From contig DBZU01000040.1 of NCBI GenBank assembly GCA_002311285.1, positions 4,806 through 26,940 of the forward strand: a stretch of 22,135 bases of DNA. The letters run 5' to 3'. The stretch is from Dehalococcoidia bacterium UBA1152. GTDB lineage: Bacteria > Chloroflexota > Dehalococcoidia > Lucifugimonadales > UBA2962. A program made the translations under genes and the position numbers. Below are positions 6,204 through 14,824 of the stretch, one piece after another (position 1 is the stretch's first letter; every line of letters begins with the position of its first letter). Under the pieces are notes generated by a model. The model did no database searches, had not been told where the DNA came from, and saw nothing but the letters and a program-made list of their open reading frames with translations.

Positions 6204-8867
6204 ATGATCACCAGTGAAGAAATAAGAGAATCTTTCCTTTCATATTTCGAAGACGAAGACCATATGAGAATGGCCAGTGCTTCATTAATACCTGTTGGAG
6301 ATCCTACCCTTTTGTTAACTACTGCAGGAATGGTTCAATTCAAGTCGTATTTTTCAGGCGAATCTGAGCCCCCTCATCCCAAACTCACATCTTCTCAGAA
6401 ATCATTCCGTACAGTAGACATAGATGAAGTAGGAGATTCTACTCACCTTACTTTTTTTGAAATGCTCGGTAACTTCAGTATAGGAGATTACTTTAAAAAA
6501 GAAGCTATTCAACATGGACTAGACTGTCTATCAAAAAAGATGGGTTTAACCAAAGAGAAGTTTGCTATAACCATACATACCTCTGATGACGAAGCTGAAA
6601 AACTGTGGATAGCGGCTGGCATACCTAAAAGTAGAATCTTTCGTTTTGGAGATTCAGATAACTGGTGGGGGCCCGCTGGGGCCGAAGGACCTTGCGGACC
6701 ATGCAGCGAACTACATTATGATTTTGGATCAAAATTGAGTTGCGGAAAAAAAGGATGTAAGCCTAACTGCACAAACAAGATGCCAAATACCAATGAGACT
6801 TGCAAAAGGTATGTCGAGTTATGGAATTTGGTTTTTATGCAGTTTTATCACAACTTAGACGGAAGTAGAGATCCATTACCTGCGCCTAGTGTCGACACAG
6901 GTATGGGATTAGAAAGACTGGCAGTAATACTGCAAGACGCAAAAGACATTTATGACACAGACCTTTTTCAGCCAATAATAGAGAAGGTCTCCAAGCTTTC
7001 TGGCAAACAATATGGTATGGAAGCAAAAACGGACATAGCTTTGCGAGTTGTCTCTGAACATGCTAGAAGCTCTGTTTTTCTAATCGCAGATGGAGTGGTG
7101 CCTGGAAATGAAGATCGTGGTTACGTGTTACGTAGAATTATTAGGCGAGCAATAAGATTTGGAAGAACCTTAGGGTTGGAAGAAGGGTTTTTTGACCCTT
7201 TAGCTGACATTGTTATTAATAAAATGAAGTCGGCGTATCCAGAATTAAATCTTCACGAAAATTTTATAAAAACTGTACTCTCATTGGAGGAAAAACGGTT
7301 TACTAACGTTTTTCAACAAGGCCACATCATACTTGAAGAAGCTTTGCAAAAATCCATTAACGAAAAATTCAACCTGTCAGGCGCGATAGCATTTAAACTA
7401 TGGGATACGTATGGGTTCCCATTAGAAATTACTTTGGAAATTGCAAGTGAGAGGAACATTGGCGTTGATATAGACGCATTCAACGTCGAAATGGAAAATC
7501 AGAAGAAAAGAGGCAGGGCTTCAGGGAAATTTGATGATGACAGATCGAAAATCAAAGTATATGAAAATCTATCAATAGGATCGACCCAATTTTTAGGTTA
7601 TAAACAATTGGCAGCAGATACGGTAGTAGTTGGTTTGATTTGTAATGACGAGACGGTAACTCAAGTAAAAAAAGATAAGTCAGTAGAAATCGTAATGCGT
7701 GAAACTCCATTCTACCCGGAGGGTGGTGGACAAATCGGCGATGGAGGTCAAATTTCTGGACCAACAGGTGAAATAGAAATTAATGATACTCAGACAGTCA
7801 TTCCTGGATTAATAGTGCATTTTGGCAAAGTTATAGAAGGTGCTATTAATTTAGGTGACAAAGTAGGAGCATATGTTCATCCAATTAGGAGAGAGGATAC
7901 CGCTCGGAATCATACTAGTACCCATCTAGTTCACGCAGCATTGCGACAAGTCCTCGGAACTCATGTAAGGCAGGCAGGATCATACGTAGCTCCTGACAAG
8001 TTAAGATTTGATTTTACCCATCCTCAACCAGTTACTAAAAAGGAAATGAAACTGGTTCAAAAACTGGTTAACGAAAAAATACGAGCTAACGCTAGTGTGC
8101 AATCAAGTGAAGATGAATACACACAAGCTATCGAGCGAGGAGCACTAGCATTTTTCGGGGATAAATATGAACAAAAAGTTAGGTTAGTGGAAATAGCTAA
8201 CGGCGCCACTTTTAGCTTCGAGGTATGTGGAGGAACACATGTGAGGTCTACGGGTGAGATCGGTTCGGTATATATTCTATCTGAACAGAGTATTGGGTCA
8301 GGAATAAGAAGACTCGAAGCTGTAAGTGGACGAGCATCAGAAGAAATAGCATGGGATGTGCTGCAGACTCAGGAAAAGGTTTCTCAGTTACTGAAAATAT
8401 CAACCAATGAAATCGAAGATCGTATTGAAAAACTAGTAGAAGAAATTACTCAATTAAGACGACGCACAGAAGATGTTGAACGCAATACCGCTTTGAGTTC
8501 AGTTGCACATCTCATCGACGATAAACAAACAATTAACGGTATATCTGTCATAGCAAAACGTGTTGATGCACCGGATCAGGATACTTTGAGAAATATTGGT
8601 GATTGGCTCAGAGATAAATTGGTTAGCGGAGTGGTGGTAGTTGGAAGTGTCATAAATGACCGACCTCAATTAGTAGCAATGGTGACAAAAGACATAATTG
8701 ACAAAGGGCTTGATGCCTCCAAAATAGCTAAAGAATCGGCGAAAGTCATGCAAGGGGGAGGGGGAGGTAGGGCAGATTTAGCTCAAGCAGGTGGAAAATT
8801 GGTAGACAAATTGGATGACGCTTTATTAAAAGTGCCAAATATAATCGAAGAGAGTTTAAGGGAATAG
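6204..8867 (+). CDS. alaS: Alanine--tRNA ligase
   Basis: This is full-length class II AlaRS of 887 residues from the ATG at 6204. An in-frame TTG at 6195 would add three residues, but the family N-terminus (M-x-S-x-E-I-R-x-x-F-L) favours the ATG. In TTG numbering, the aminoacylation domain has FRTVDIDEVG (71-80), HLTFFEMLGNFSIGDYF and the GPCGPCSE block (166-172). A cysteine cluster (Cys183, 188, 192, 203) precedes ELWNLVFMQF, and MGLERLA closes the core. The editing domain carries HTSTH (His573, His577) and CGGTH (Cys678, His682), the zinc site that clears Ser- and Gly-tRNA(Ala). The C-Ala domain ends with QGGGGGRADLAQAGG. ruvX follows after 6 bases, heading a run to tgt. Confidence 0.97.
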   Translation: MITSEEIRESFLSYFEDEDHMRMASASLIPVGDPTLLLTTAGMVQFKSYFSGESEPPHPKLTSSQKSFRTVDIDEVGDSTHLTFFEMLGNFSIGDYFKKEAIQHGLDCLSKKMGLTKEKFAITIHTSDDEAEKLWIAAGIPKSRIFRFGDSDNWWGPAGAEGPCGPCSELHYDFGSKLSCGKKGCKPNCTNKMPNTNETCKRYVELWNLVFMQFYHNLDGSRDPLPAPSVDTGMGLERLAVILQDAKDIYDTDLFQPIIEKVSKLSGKQYGMEAKTDIALRVVSEHARSSVFLIADGVVPGNEDRGYVLRRIIRRAIRFGRTLGLEEGFFDPLADIVINKMKSAYPELNLHENFIKTVLSLEEKRFTNVFQQGHIILEEALQKSINEKFNLSGAIAFKLWDTYGFPLEITLEIASERNIGVDIDAFNVEMENQKKRGRASGKFDDDRSKIKVYENLSIGSTQFLGYKQLAADTVVVGLICNDETVTQVKKDKSVEIVMRETPFYPEGGGQIGDGGQISGPTGEIEINDTQTVIPGLIVHFGKVIEGAINLGDKVGAYVHPIRREDTARNHTSTHLVHAALRQVLGTHVRQAGSYVAPDKLRFDFTHPQPVTKKEMKLVQKLVNEKIRANASVQSSEDEYTQAIERGALAFFGDKYEQKVRLVEIANGATFSFEVCGGTHVRSTGEIGSVYILSEQSIGSGIRRLEAVSGRASEEIAWDVLQTQEKVSQLLKISTNEIEDRIEKLVEEITQLRRRTEDVERNTALSSVAHLIDDKQTINGISVIAKRVDAPDQDTLRNIGDWLRDKLVSGVVVVGSVINDRPQLVAMVTKDIIDKGLDASKIAKESAKVMQGGGGGRADLAQAGGKLVDKLDDALLKVPNIIEESLRE

Positions 8868-8873
8868 AAAAAT

Positions 8874-9302
8874 ATGGATGATGTCTCTCGGGTCTTTATT
8901 GGTGTCGACCTCGGAGATAAGCGCATTGGATTGTCTAAAAGTGATCCTTTGGGTCTAATAGCATCACCAGTAAAGACAATACCATCCGCAGATATTGGCA
9001 ACGACATTCAAAAAATAATCCAATTTGCAAATGAATGTACAGCTCAAAAGATAGTAGTAGGTCTCCCACTATTAATGTCTGGTGATATGGGCTCTCAGGC
9101 AACTAGAACGAGAGAATTTGTTCAGTTACTATCCAAAAACACAAGTATTCCTGTAATAACAGAGGATGAAAGACTATCTACCGTGGATGCAGCAAACATA
9201 CTAAACTCCAACCACCCAAAATTGAACAAAAAGAGGAAACCCCTGGATGCATATGCTGCGGCAATTATTCTCCAACGGTTTCTAGATCGGTTAAATAATT
9301 AA
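8874..9302 (+). CDS. ruvX: RuvX/YqgF family nuclease (pre-16S rRNA processing / Holliday junction resolvase-like)
   Basis: This 142-residue protein has an RNase H-like fold. The first strand FIGVDLGDKRIGLS carries the catalytic Asp (residue 12), followed by SDPLGLIASP. IVVGLPLLMSGDMGSQA and ITEDERLSTVDAA give the acidic residues of the middle of the site. PLDAYAAAIILQRFL carries the last Asp. In E. coli, YqgF is needed for 16S rRNA 5'-end maturation; resolvase activity has been reported for some relatives. It is typically encoded next to alaS, as here, 6 bases after alaS and 11 before aroE. It is cytoplasmic. Confidence 0.93.
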   Translation: MDDVSRVFIGVDLGDKRIGLSKSDPLGLIASPVKTIPSADIGNDIQKIIQFANECTAQKIVVGLPLLMSGDMGSQATRTREFVQLLSKNTSIPVITEDERLSTVDAANILNSNHPKLNKKRKPLDAYAAAIILQRFLDRLNN

Positions 9303-9313
9303 GGATTAATAGC

Positions 9314-10162
9314 GTGGTAAAACAAATGGGTATAATAGGTTACCCACTTTCTCATTCGATATCACCGGATTTTCAGCAGGCAGCGTTAGATTATTGTGCA
9401 ATAGATGCTAATTTCCACTCCTGGGAAATACAACCTGATGATCTGGAGTCCTTTTTCCAGAATATTCGAACCTCAAATTTCTCGGGAGCTTCAGTAACAA
9501 TTCCGCATAAAGAAAAATGTGTGGAATTGGTTGATAAACTGAGTCCTTCAGCGAATCTTGTAGGAGCAGTTAATTGTATCGTCAAAACGGGAAATAAACT
9601 TGTGGGCCATAATACAGACGGCACTGGGTTTATTAGAGCGCTAAAAGCGAAGGCTAATTTTAATCCTAAAGGCAAAAAAGTGTTACTGATTGGCGCTGGC
9701 GGGGCATCTAAAGCGATTGCTCATGCATTAATTAAATCTGAAATTGCAGAACTGACTATAGCAAATCGTACATTAGATCGGGGTGATCGATTAGCACGGC
9801 AACTGAAATTAATAATGCCTAATGTTGATGCGATAGATTTAAACAGAAAAGCTCTGCTAAAGCCCTTGGGAAATGTTCAGCTTATTGTTAACTCAACTTC
9901 AATTGGGATGAAGAACGGACCTGATCCGCTGGCATCCCCGATTCCCGAAGATTTGATTCCTTCCAATGTATTAGTTAATGATATTGTTTATAACCCGCCT
10001 GATACTCCTTTAATTACTGCAGCACGGAAAAATAATGCGTGCACACTCGGCGGACTTGATATGCTTGTTTATCAAGGTATTGAGGCTTTTGAGTTATGGA
10101 CAAACAAAGACGCACCTGAAACCATTATGTATGCAGCGGCAGAAAAGGCTTTGGGAATATGA
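9314..10162 (+). CDS. aroE: Shikimate dehydrogenase (NADP+)
   Basis: The GTG start at 9314 has AAGGA about 8-10 bases upstream. The 282-residue protein matches AroE, which reduces 3-dehydroshikimate to shikimate. Shikimate binding is shown by PLSHSISP (11-18), catalytic Lys66 in VTIPHKE and Asp102 in HNTDGTGF. The cofactor loop is GAGGAS (127-132). NRTLDR (151-156) is the basic patch that selects NADP. The C-terminus has the NPPDTPL and YQGIEAFELW motifs. Its stop overlaps the start of the aroKB fusion (ATGA at 10159-10162), so the two shikimate genes are translationally coupled. Confidence 0.96.
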   Translation: MVKQMGIIGYPLSHSISPDFQQAALDYCAIDANFHSWEIQPDDLESFFQNIRTSNFSGASVTIPHKEKCVELVDKLSPSANLVGAVNCIVKTGNKLVGHNTDGTGFIRALKAKANFNPKGKKVLLIGAGGASKAIAHALIKSEIAELTIANRTLDRGDRLARQLKLIMPNVDAIDLNRKALLKPLGNVQLIVNSTSIGMKNGPDPLASPIPEDLIPSNVLVNDIVYNPPDTPLITAARKNNACTLGGLDMLVYQGIEAFELWTNKDAPETIMYAAAEKALGI

Positions 10163-11805
10163 AGAAAAATATTTTGTTTCTAACTGGATTTTCAGGAACT
10201 GGGAAAACTACAGTTGGACGTAAACTAGCTAATAATTTACGGTGGAAATTTTTAGATATCGATGAAGAATTAACCAAAGACACGGGACAGGCAATTAAAC
10301 AAATTTTTGCTGATCTTGGAGAATCCGGCTTTAGAGATTTAGAACACAACAAACTTCTAGAAGCAGTAGCAGAAGATAACCTGGTGATATCAACAGGTGG
10401 AGGAATATTAACCGAACCTAAAAATCTACACCTCATGTCAGCAACAGGTTTGATAATTTGCTTAGAAGCAACAATATCAACTATTCAAAAACGGCTAAAC
10501 TCTGATGCAACTACTAAAGTTAGGCCTATGCTTAAATCTGATTTATCAACTGAGTCTATTGTCAAACTTAAATCAAGCCGCCAAACTCTGTATGCCCAAG
10601 CTGATTGGACTATACACACTGATCAATTAAAACCAGATTTAGTTGCTACCGAAATATCGAGAGCTCTTCATTTACTCAATAAAGAGAATGTGCCTTTGTT
10701 TGAAATCGCCCCCGAGGAACTCTCTGCTATTGTTGAGACTAGAACAGGCAGCTATCCCATATGGGTTTCAAGCAATAACTTGGATCAGTTAGGTGAAAGA
10801 TTAAATAAAGTAATTGATACAAATACTGCTTACGTAATAACGGATCAAGGCGCTAATGGGTATGCACGAAAAGCTCAGATATCTATTGAGTCTGCTGGTG
10901 TGAAAGCTCATTCTCTTACCATAGAACCAGGAGAAAAACATAAGAACTTAGTAACGGTTGAATTAATATATAAATGGCTTGCGGAACGTAAAGCTGAAAG
11001 AGGTCATGTGATTGTCGCAGTAGGGGGTGGAGTTGTTGGAGATCTAGTTGGATATGTTGCCGCTACTTATCTTAGAGGAATATCGATTGTCCATGTCCCC
11101 ACAACTTTACTCGCAATGATGGATTCATCTATTGGAGGCAAAACTGGAATTGACCTTCAACAAGGCAAAAATTTGGTTGGAAGTTTCCACCAACCAAAAT
11201 TCGTATTAGTAGACACAAACACCTTAGAGACCTTACCCGAAAGAACGCTTACAGAGGGTTGGGCAGAAGGAATTAAACATGGACTGGCATTAGACAAATC
11301 ATTACTTGAAGATTTTGAAAAAAATATTGGTTCATTGAAAAACTTAGATGCAGATATAACAACGGAAATAATTAAAAAGAGCATCTCAATTAAAGCTGGC
11401 ATAGTTAGTGAAGATGAATTTGAGAAACTTGGAAGAAGAATATTATTAAATTATGGCCATACTATCGGTCATGCTATTGAATCAGTTACCAAATACTCTA
11501 CCTACCTTCATGGAGAAGCAGTAAGTATTGGTATGATGGCAGCAGCACATATTTCTGCAAGCAAGAATCTACTAAGCTACGGTGAATTAAACAGGCAGGA
11601 AATGCTACTTCAAGATTATGGATTACCAACTACATATAAGAATTTAAGCATCGATAAACTAAAAACCAGTATTTTATCTGACAAAAAAAAGAATCATGGA
11701 AAAATTAACTGGGTTTTACTTAATGAAATTGGTAAAGCAACAACTACTCCTGAAGTAGATGACAGACATATTTCTAAAGCATTAAAAAATGTCTGCTCAG
11801 CTTAA
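10159..11805 (+). CDS. aroKB: Bifunctional shikimate kinase / 3-dehydroquinate synthase
   Basis: This is a single 548-residue open frame joining two shikimate-pathway enzymes. Residues 1-170 are AroK: Walker A GFSGTGKTT (10-18), Asp33/Asp35 in LDIDEE, Arg59 in GFRDLE, STGGG (78-82), Arg122 in the lid and Arg141. Residues about 190-548 are AroB: PGEKHKN (257-263), AVGGGVVGDLVG (287-298), PTTLLAMMDSSIGGKTG, and the zinc ligands Glu370 (GWAEGIKHG), His434 (NYGHTIGHA) and His451 (LHGEA). The domains catalyse non-adjacent steps: AroB makes dehydroquinate and AroK phosphorylates shikimate, with AroE acting between them. The gene overlaps aroE by 4 bases and lies 26 bases before tgt. Such fusions are known in several bacterial lineages. 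Confidence 0.96.
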   Translation: MKKNILFLTGFSGTGKTTVGRKLANNLRWKFLDIDEELTKDTGQAIKQIFADLGESGFRDLEHNKLLEAVAEDNLVISTGGGILTEPKNLHLMSATGLIICLEATISTIQKRLNSDATTKVRPMLKSDLSTESIVKLKSSRQTLYAQADWTIHTDQLKPDLVATEISRALHLLNKENVPLFEIAPEELSAIVETRTGSYPIWVSSNNLDQLGERLNKVIDTNTAYVITDQGANGYARKAQISIESAGVKAHSLTIEPGEKHKNLVTVELIYKWLAERKAERGHVIVAVGGGVVGDLVGYVAATYLRGISIVHVPTTLLAMMDSSIGGKTGIDLQQGKNLVGSFHQPKFVLVDTNTLETLPERTLTEGWAEGIKHGLALDKSLLEDFEKNIGSLKNLDADITTEIIKKSISIKAGIVSEDEFEKLGRRILLNYGHTIGHAIESVTKYSTYLHGEAVSIGMMAAAHISASKNLLSYGELNRQEMLLQDYGLPTTYKNLSIDKLKTSILSDKKKNHGKINWVLLNEIGKATTTPEVDDRHISKALKNVCSA

Positions 11806-11831
11806 TTTTATTTTTCAGAATATTTAAGCTC

Positions 11832-12998
11832 TTGATTTTTAAACTAGAAGCTAAAGATGGACTAGCGCGAAGCGGTACGATAACCACTCTAAAAGGACCA
11901 ATATCTACGCCAGTTTTTATGCCAGTTGGCACGCAAGCCAGTGTAAAATCCCTGGACCCAAACGATCTGCACGCAGTTAATGCGCAAATTATACTTGGCA
12001 ACACCTATCATCTATATCTAAGACCTGGTGTTGATCTGATAAACCGGTTCGGGGGATTGAGCAAATTTATGGGTTGGAATGGCCCTGTTCTAACTGACTC
12101 AGGGGGCTTTCAAGGATTTAGCTTAGGCAGATTAAGAAAAATTGATGAAGAAGGCATCGTATTTACGTCCCACTTAGATGGTTCAAGCCATATTTTTACG
12201 GCCGAAAAAGTAATACAGTACCAAGAATTGCTTGGCTCAGATATTGCTATGCCTTTAGACTGGTGCGTGGAACTGCCTAGCGAGTTAGATAAACTAGAAA
12301 TGTCTGTCAAAAGAACTACCCTTTGGGCTGGCCGTTCCGTCGCAGCAAAAACTAAAAATACTTATGCATTATTCGGTATTATTCAGGGAGGCACAGAAAA
12401 ACACCTAAGAGAGTTATCCGCAAAAGAAATAACGTATTTAAACTTTGATGGTTATGCCATAGGTGGCTTAAGTGTTGGAGAGCCTAAGTCAAAAATGTAC
12501 GAAATAGCTGCTTTTACATCCGAATTGTTACCAACAGATAAGCCGCGATATTTGATGGGTGTGGGCTCTCCTGAAGATCTTGTTGAATGTGTTGGTATCG
12601 GAATGGACATGTTTGATTGTTCTTTACCGACACGGGTGGCTAGAAATGGAAGCTTGTTCACCCCAGAAGGGCGTATCAATATACTTGGAAAACGTTTTAG
12701 AAATATGATGAGCCCGCCTCAAGAAAACTGCGACTGCTATACCTGTCAAAACTTTACTGCAAGTTATCTAAGTCACCTTTTCAGAGCTAAGGAACTCCTT
12801 GCTTATAGGCTTGCATCGATACACAATCTGAGATTCATTATTAGATTAATGGCGGAATTAAAACTTGCAATTAACAACGGTGAGTTTAAAGAATACCGTG
12901 AAAAATTTCTAATGAAATATTGCCCAACAAATGAATCAACTAGGCTTAGTCAAAAACAAAAGTGGTTAGACTATCAAAACGAAACTTATGGGCGCTAA
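11832..12998 (+). CDS. tgt: tRNA-guanine transglycosylase (queuosine biosynthesis)
   Basis: The TTG start at 11832 is fixed by family alignment, because the frame begins with the usual short segment before ARSGTITTLKGPISTPVFMPVG (in pieces); no clear Shine-Dalgarno precedes it. The 388-residue TIM barrel exchanges guanine-34 of GUN-decoding tRNAs for preQ1. Asp89 in LTDSGGFQ, Asp143/Cys145 in LDWCVE, Gln185 in GIIQGG and GGLSVGEP (211-218) form the base pocket. Asp262 in MFDCSLPTR is the nucleophile. Zinc is held by Cys300, Cys302, Cys305 and His331. The pocket reads DWC where most bacterial Tgt have DEC. It is the last gene of the alaS run and ends 7 bases before the convergent CysO-like gene. 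Confidence 0.95.
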   Translation: MIFKLEAKDGLARSGTITTLKGPISTPVFMPVGTQASVKSLDPNDLHAVNAQIILGNTYHLYLRPGVDLINRFGGLSKFMGWNGPVLTDSGGFQGFSLGRLRKIDEEGIVFTSHLDGSSHIFTAEKVIQYQELLGSDIAMPLDWCVELPSELDKLEMSVKRTTLWAGRSVAAKTKNTYALFGIIQGGTEKHLRELSAKEITYLNFDGYAIGGLSVGEPKSKMYEIAAFTSELLPTDKPRYLMGVGSPEDLVECVGIGMDMFDCSLPTRVARNGSLFTPEGRINILGKRFRNMMSPPQENCDCYTCQNFTASYLSHLFRAKELLAYRLASIHNLRFIIRLMAELKLAINNGEFKEYREKFLMKYCPTNESTRLSQKQKWLDYQNETYGR

Positions 12999-13005
12999 AA
13001 GTTTA

Positions 13006-13281
13006 TTAACCACCAGCAACGGCCGGAACTATAGAAATCTCATCCCCTGATTTCGTAACTGACTCTAATCCGTTTAAAAACCTAACATCTTCGCCATTGA
13101 TGTAAACATTTACGAAATTTCGCAACTCACCTGATTCATTACATAAGCGATCTTTAATACCTGGGTGGGCATCATTTAAAGCCTCAATAACTAAAGCTAA
13201 GGTTTCTGCCTCTACAGTTACTCTATCTGCGCCATTTGTGACTTTCCGTAATGGAGCAGGAATCCTGACATCAATACTCAT
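13006..13281 (-). CDS. MoaD/ThiS-family sulfur carrier, CysO-like
   Basis: This 91-residue beta-grasp (ubiquitin-like) protein ends in VPAVAGG, with Gly90-Gly91 as the exposed tail that is adenylated and converted to a thiocarboxylate. The sequence SIDVRIPAPLRK, the central LRNFVNVYINGEDVRFL (in pieces) and GDEISIVPAVAGG resemble mycobacterial CysO, which donates sulfur to CysM for cysteine synthesis, as well as MoaD and ThiS. Its position as the third gene after a threonine synthase and a NIL protein points to amino-acid sulfur transfer rather than molybdopterin synthesis. That is inference. It lies 19 bases downstream of the NIL gene, with GAGG about 10 bases before the ATG. The required E1-like (ThiF/MoeB) activator and any JAMM protease are not in the window. 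Confidence 0.9.
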   Translation of the reverse strand: MSIDVRIPAPLRKVTNGADRVTVEAETLALVIEALNDAHPGIKDRLCNESGELRNFVNVYINGEDVRFLNGLESVTKSGDEISIVPAVAGG

Positions 13282-13300
13282 ATGTTTGTAACCTCTATTA

Positions 13301-13543
13301 TCATCCTTCTACTACATCACCCGAAATGGGATCTACCCGAACCCCTTTTGTAGAAACCCAATCCAAGGATCGTTGTATCTCTTCTTCTTTTCCTGTAATT
13401 TCTAGTACAACCCAACCCATATCCTCACGAACATCTGCTCTCCTAATATTGGTAACTATGTCGAAGTCCTTACTTAACATAGAAATAATTGGTTCCTTTA
13501 TCATGGCTTGTTCATAAGTGAATTTCACTCTTTTAATAGACAT
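13301..13543 (-). CDS. NIL-domain protein (small ferredoxin-like fold)
   Basis: This is an 80-residue stand-alone NIL domain, starting SIKRVKFTYEQAMIKEPIIS with the I-x-x-L pattern, then FDIVTNIRRADV, GWVVLEITGKEEEIQRSLDW and GVRVDPI. The frame is open further upstream to 13654, but the start at 13543 is preferred: AGGAGG (13548-13553, within the longer GGAAGGAGG) lies 4 bases before this ATG. With this start the gene overlaps the end of thrC by 11 bases, so it is translationally coupled. NIL domains occur at the C-terminus of the methionine importer ATPase MetN and beside sulfur-amino-acid enzymes, where they bind methionine or related ligands. No cysteines are present, so it does not carry an iron-sulfur cluster itself. 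Confidence 0.85.
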   Translation of the reverse strand: MSIKRVKFTYEQAMIKEPIISMLSKDFDIVTNIRRADVREDMGWVVLEITGKEEEIQRSLDWVSTKGVRVDPISGDVVEG

Positions 13544-14780
13544 TTTGCCTCCTTCCATTCCAAGAATTAAGAGCTTCTTGAAAGGAATCGTAATCAGGAT
13601 CTGTGAACACGGGGTCCGCGACATGCTCGATCGCTTCAAGGGTTTTAAGGCCATTACCTGTCATGAATGCTACCACCACTTCTTCAGCTGAAATTATACC
13701 TCTTTTAGCAAGTGACCTTAGTGATGAAATAACTACTCCTCCTGCTGTTTCAGTAAATATGCCTTCAGTTTCAGCCAAAAGCTGTATGCATTCAGCAACC
13801 TCATGTTCGGGCACTCGTACAGCATTTCCTTTTGAATCAGCGATAGTTTTAAGTGCATAAAATCCATCAGCCGGGTTACCTATAGCCAAAGATTTGGCTA
13901 TAGTTTCAGGTCTAATCGGCTTAACATGAAATGTCTTTTGCTCAAACGCTTCAACAATCGGTGAACATCCTTGGGGTTGTGCTAAATCCATTCTAGTATT
14001 TACGGAATCAATTAAACCAAGATCCTTAAGTTCATTTAAACTCTTCCATATTTTTGTAAATAAAGATCCGGAAGCGGCAGGAACAATGCATCTGTCTGGA
14101 GCACGCCATCCGAGTTGTTCAGCTACCTCATATCCGAGTGTTTTACTGCCTTCTGAATAAAAAGGCCTCAAATTGACATTTACAAAAGCCCATCGATGAT
14201 TATCTGATAATTCACTGCATAATCGGTTCACTTCATCATAAGTTCCGTTGACTGCCACTAAGGTTGCTCCGTAAATTGCGGCTCCAAGAATTTTCCCTTG
14301 TTCAAGATCAGCAGGAAAAAAAACTTTAGTGTCTAAGCCTGCTTTAGCTCCATGAGCTGAAACAGCTCCTGCCAAATTACCTGTAGAAGCACAGGCAAGC
14401 GTTTCAAATCCAAACTCCAACGCTTTATTGGTTGCAACTGAAACTACTCTATCTTTAAACGAGAATGTCGGGTTAGTACTATCATTCTTTATGTATAAGT
14501 TTTTTAACCCAAATAGTTTACCAAGATTTTCTGCTTTAATTAAAGGAGTGAATCCTGTACCCATGTCTATGCCATCTTCTTTTGATACCGGTAATAAATC
14601 CTGATATCTCCACATCGATAATGGTCCTTTTTGAATTGATTCCCGGGAAATGACTTTCGATATCAAATCGTAATCATATCCAACTTCTAAAGGACCAAAG
14701 CAGAACTCGCATACGTGTTCCGGTGCGACCGGGTATTCCCGTCCACATTCACGACAATAAAGGCACTTAATATAGGACAA
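13533..14780 (-). CDS. thrC: Threonine synthase (PLP, fold type II), possibly acting with a sulfur carrier
   Basis: The start is TTG at 14780, with GAGAG just upstream, giving 415 residues. The N-terminus is a zinc ribbon (Cys9, Cys12, Cys24, Cys27) as in long threonine synthases. The PLP lysine is Lys109 in NPTFSFKDR. The phosphate-binding and fold-type-II block is CASTGNLAGAVSAHGA (130-145). Threonine synthase converts O-phosphohomoserine to threonine. Linkage to a NIL protein and a CysO-like carrier raises the alternative that this copy makes homocysteine from O-phosphohomoserine and a protein thiocarboxylate, or cysteine from O-phosphoserine. Sequence motifs alone do not decide this. It is the first gene of a three-gene minus-strand operon with a strong promoter at 14857-14886. 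Confidence 0.9.
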   Translation of the reverse strand: MSYIKCLYCRECGREYPVAPEHVCEFCFGPLEVGYDYDLISKVISRESIQKGPLSMWRYQDLLPVSKEDGIDMGTGFTPLIKAENLGKLFGLKNLYIKNDSTNPTFSFKDRVVSVATNKALEFGFETLACASTGNLAGAVSAHGAKAGLDTKVFFPADLEQGKILGAAIYGATLVAVNGTYDEVNRLCSELSDNHRWAFVNVNLRPFYSEGSKTLGYEVAEQLGWRAPDRCIVPAASGSLFTKIWKSLNELKDLGLIDSVNTRMDLAQPQGCSPIVEAFEQKTFHVKPIRPETIAKSLAIGNPADGFYALKTIADSKGNAVRVPEHEVAECIQLLAETEGIFTETAGGVVISSLRSLAKRGIISAEEVVVAFMTGNGLKTLEAIEHVADPVFTDPDYDSFQEALNSWNGRRQNVY

Positions 14781-14788
14781 TTAATCTC

Positions 14789-14800
14789 TCAGATTTCTGA
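14789..14800. repeat. Short inverted repeat next to the thrC ribosome site
   Basis: TCAGATTTCTGA has 5-bp arms with a 2-base centre. On the minus strand it lies about 8 bases before the TTG start of thrC and partly overlaps the GAGAG ribosome site. It may be an operator half or chance. Confidence 0.3.
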
Positions 14801-14824
14801 TTATAAATATTCAAACACTATAAA

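Noticed and set aside
10035..10223. Plus-strand ORF across the aroE/aroKB junction
   Set aside because: It is a shadow frame of two well-supported genes and lacks similarity to any family.
13544..13654. N-terminal extension of the NIL protein to 13654
   Set aside because: The extension lies wholly inside thrC, has no family similarity, and a strong AGGAGG precedes the internal ATG at 13543.
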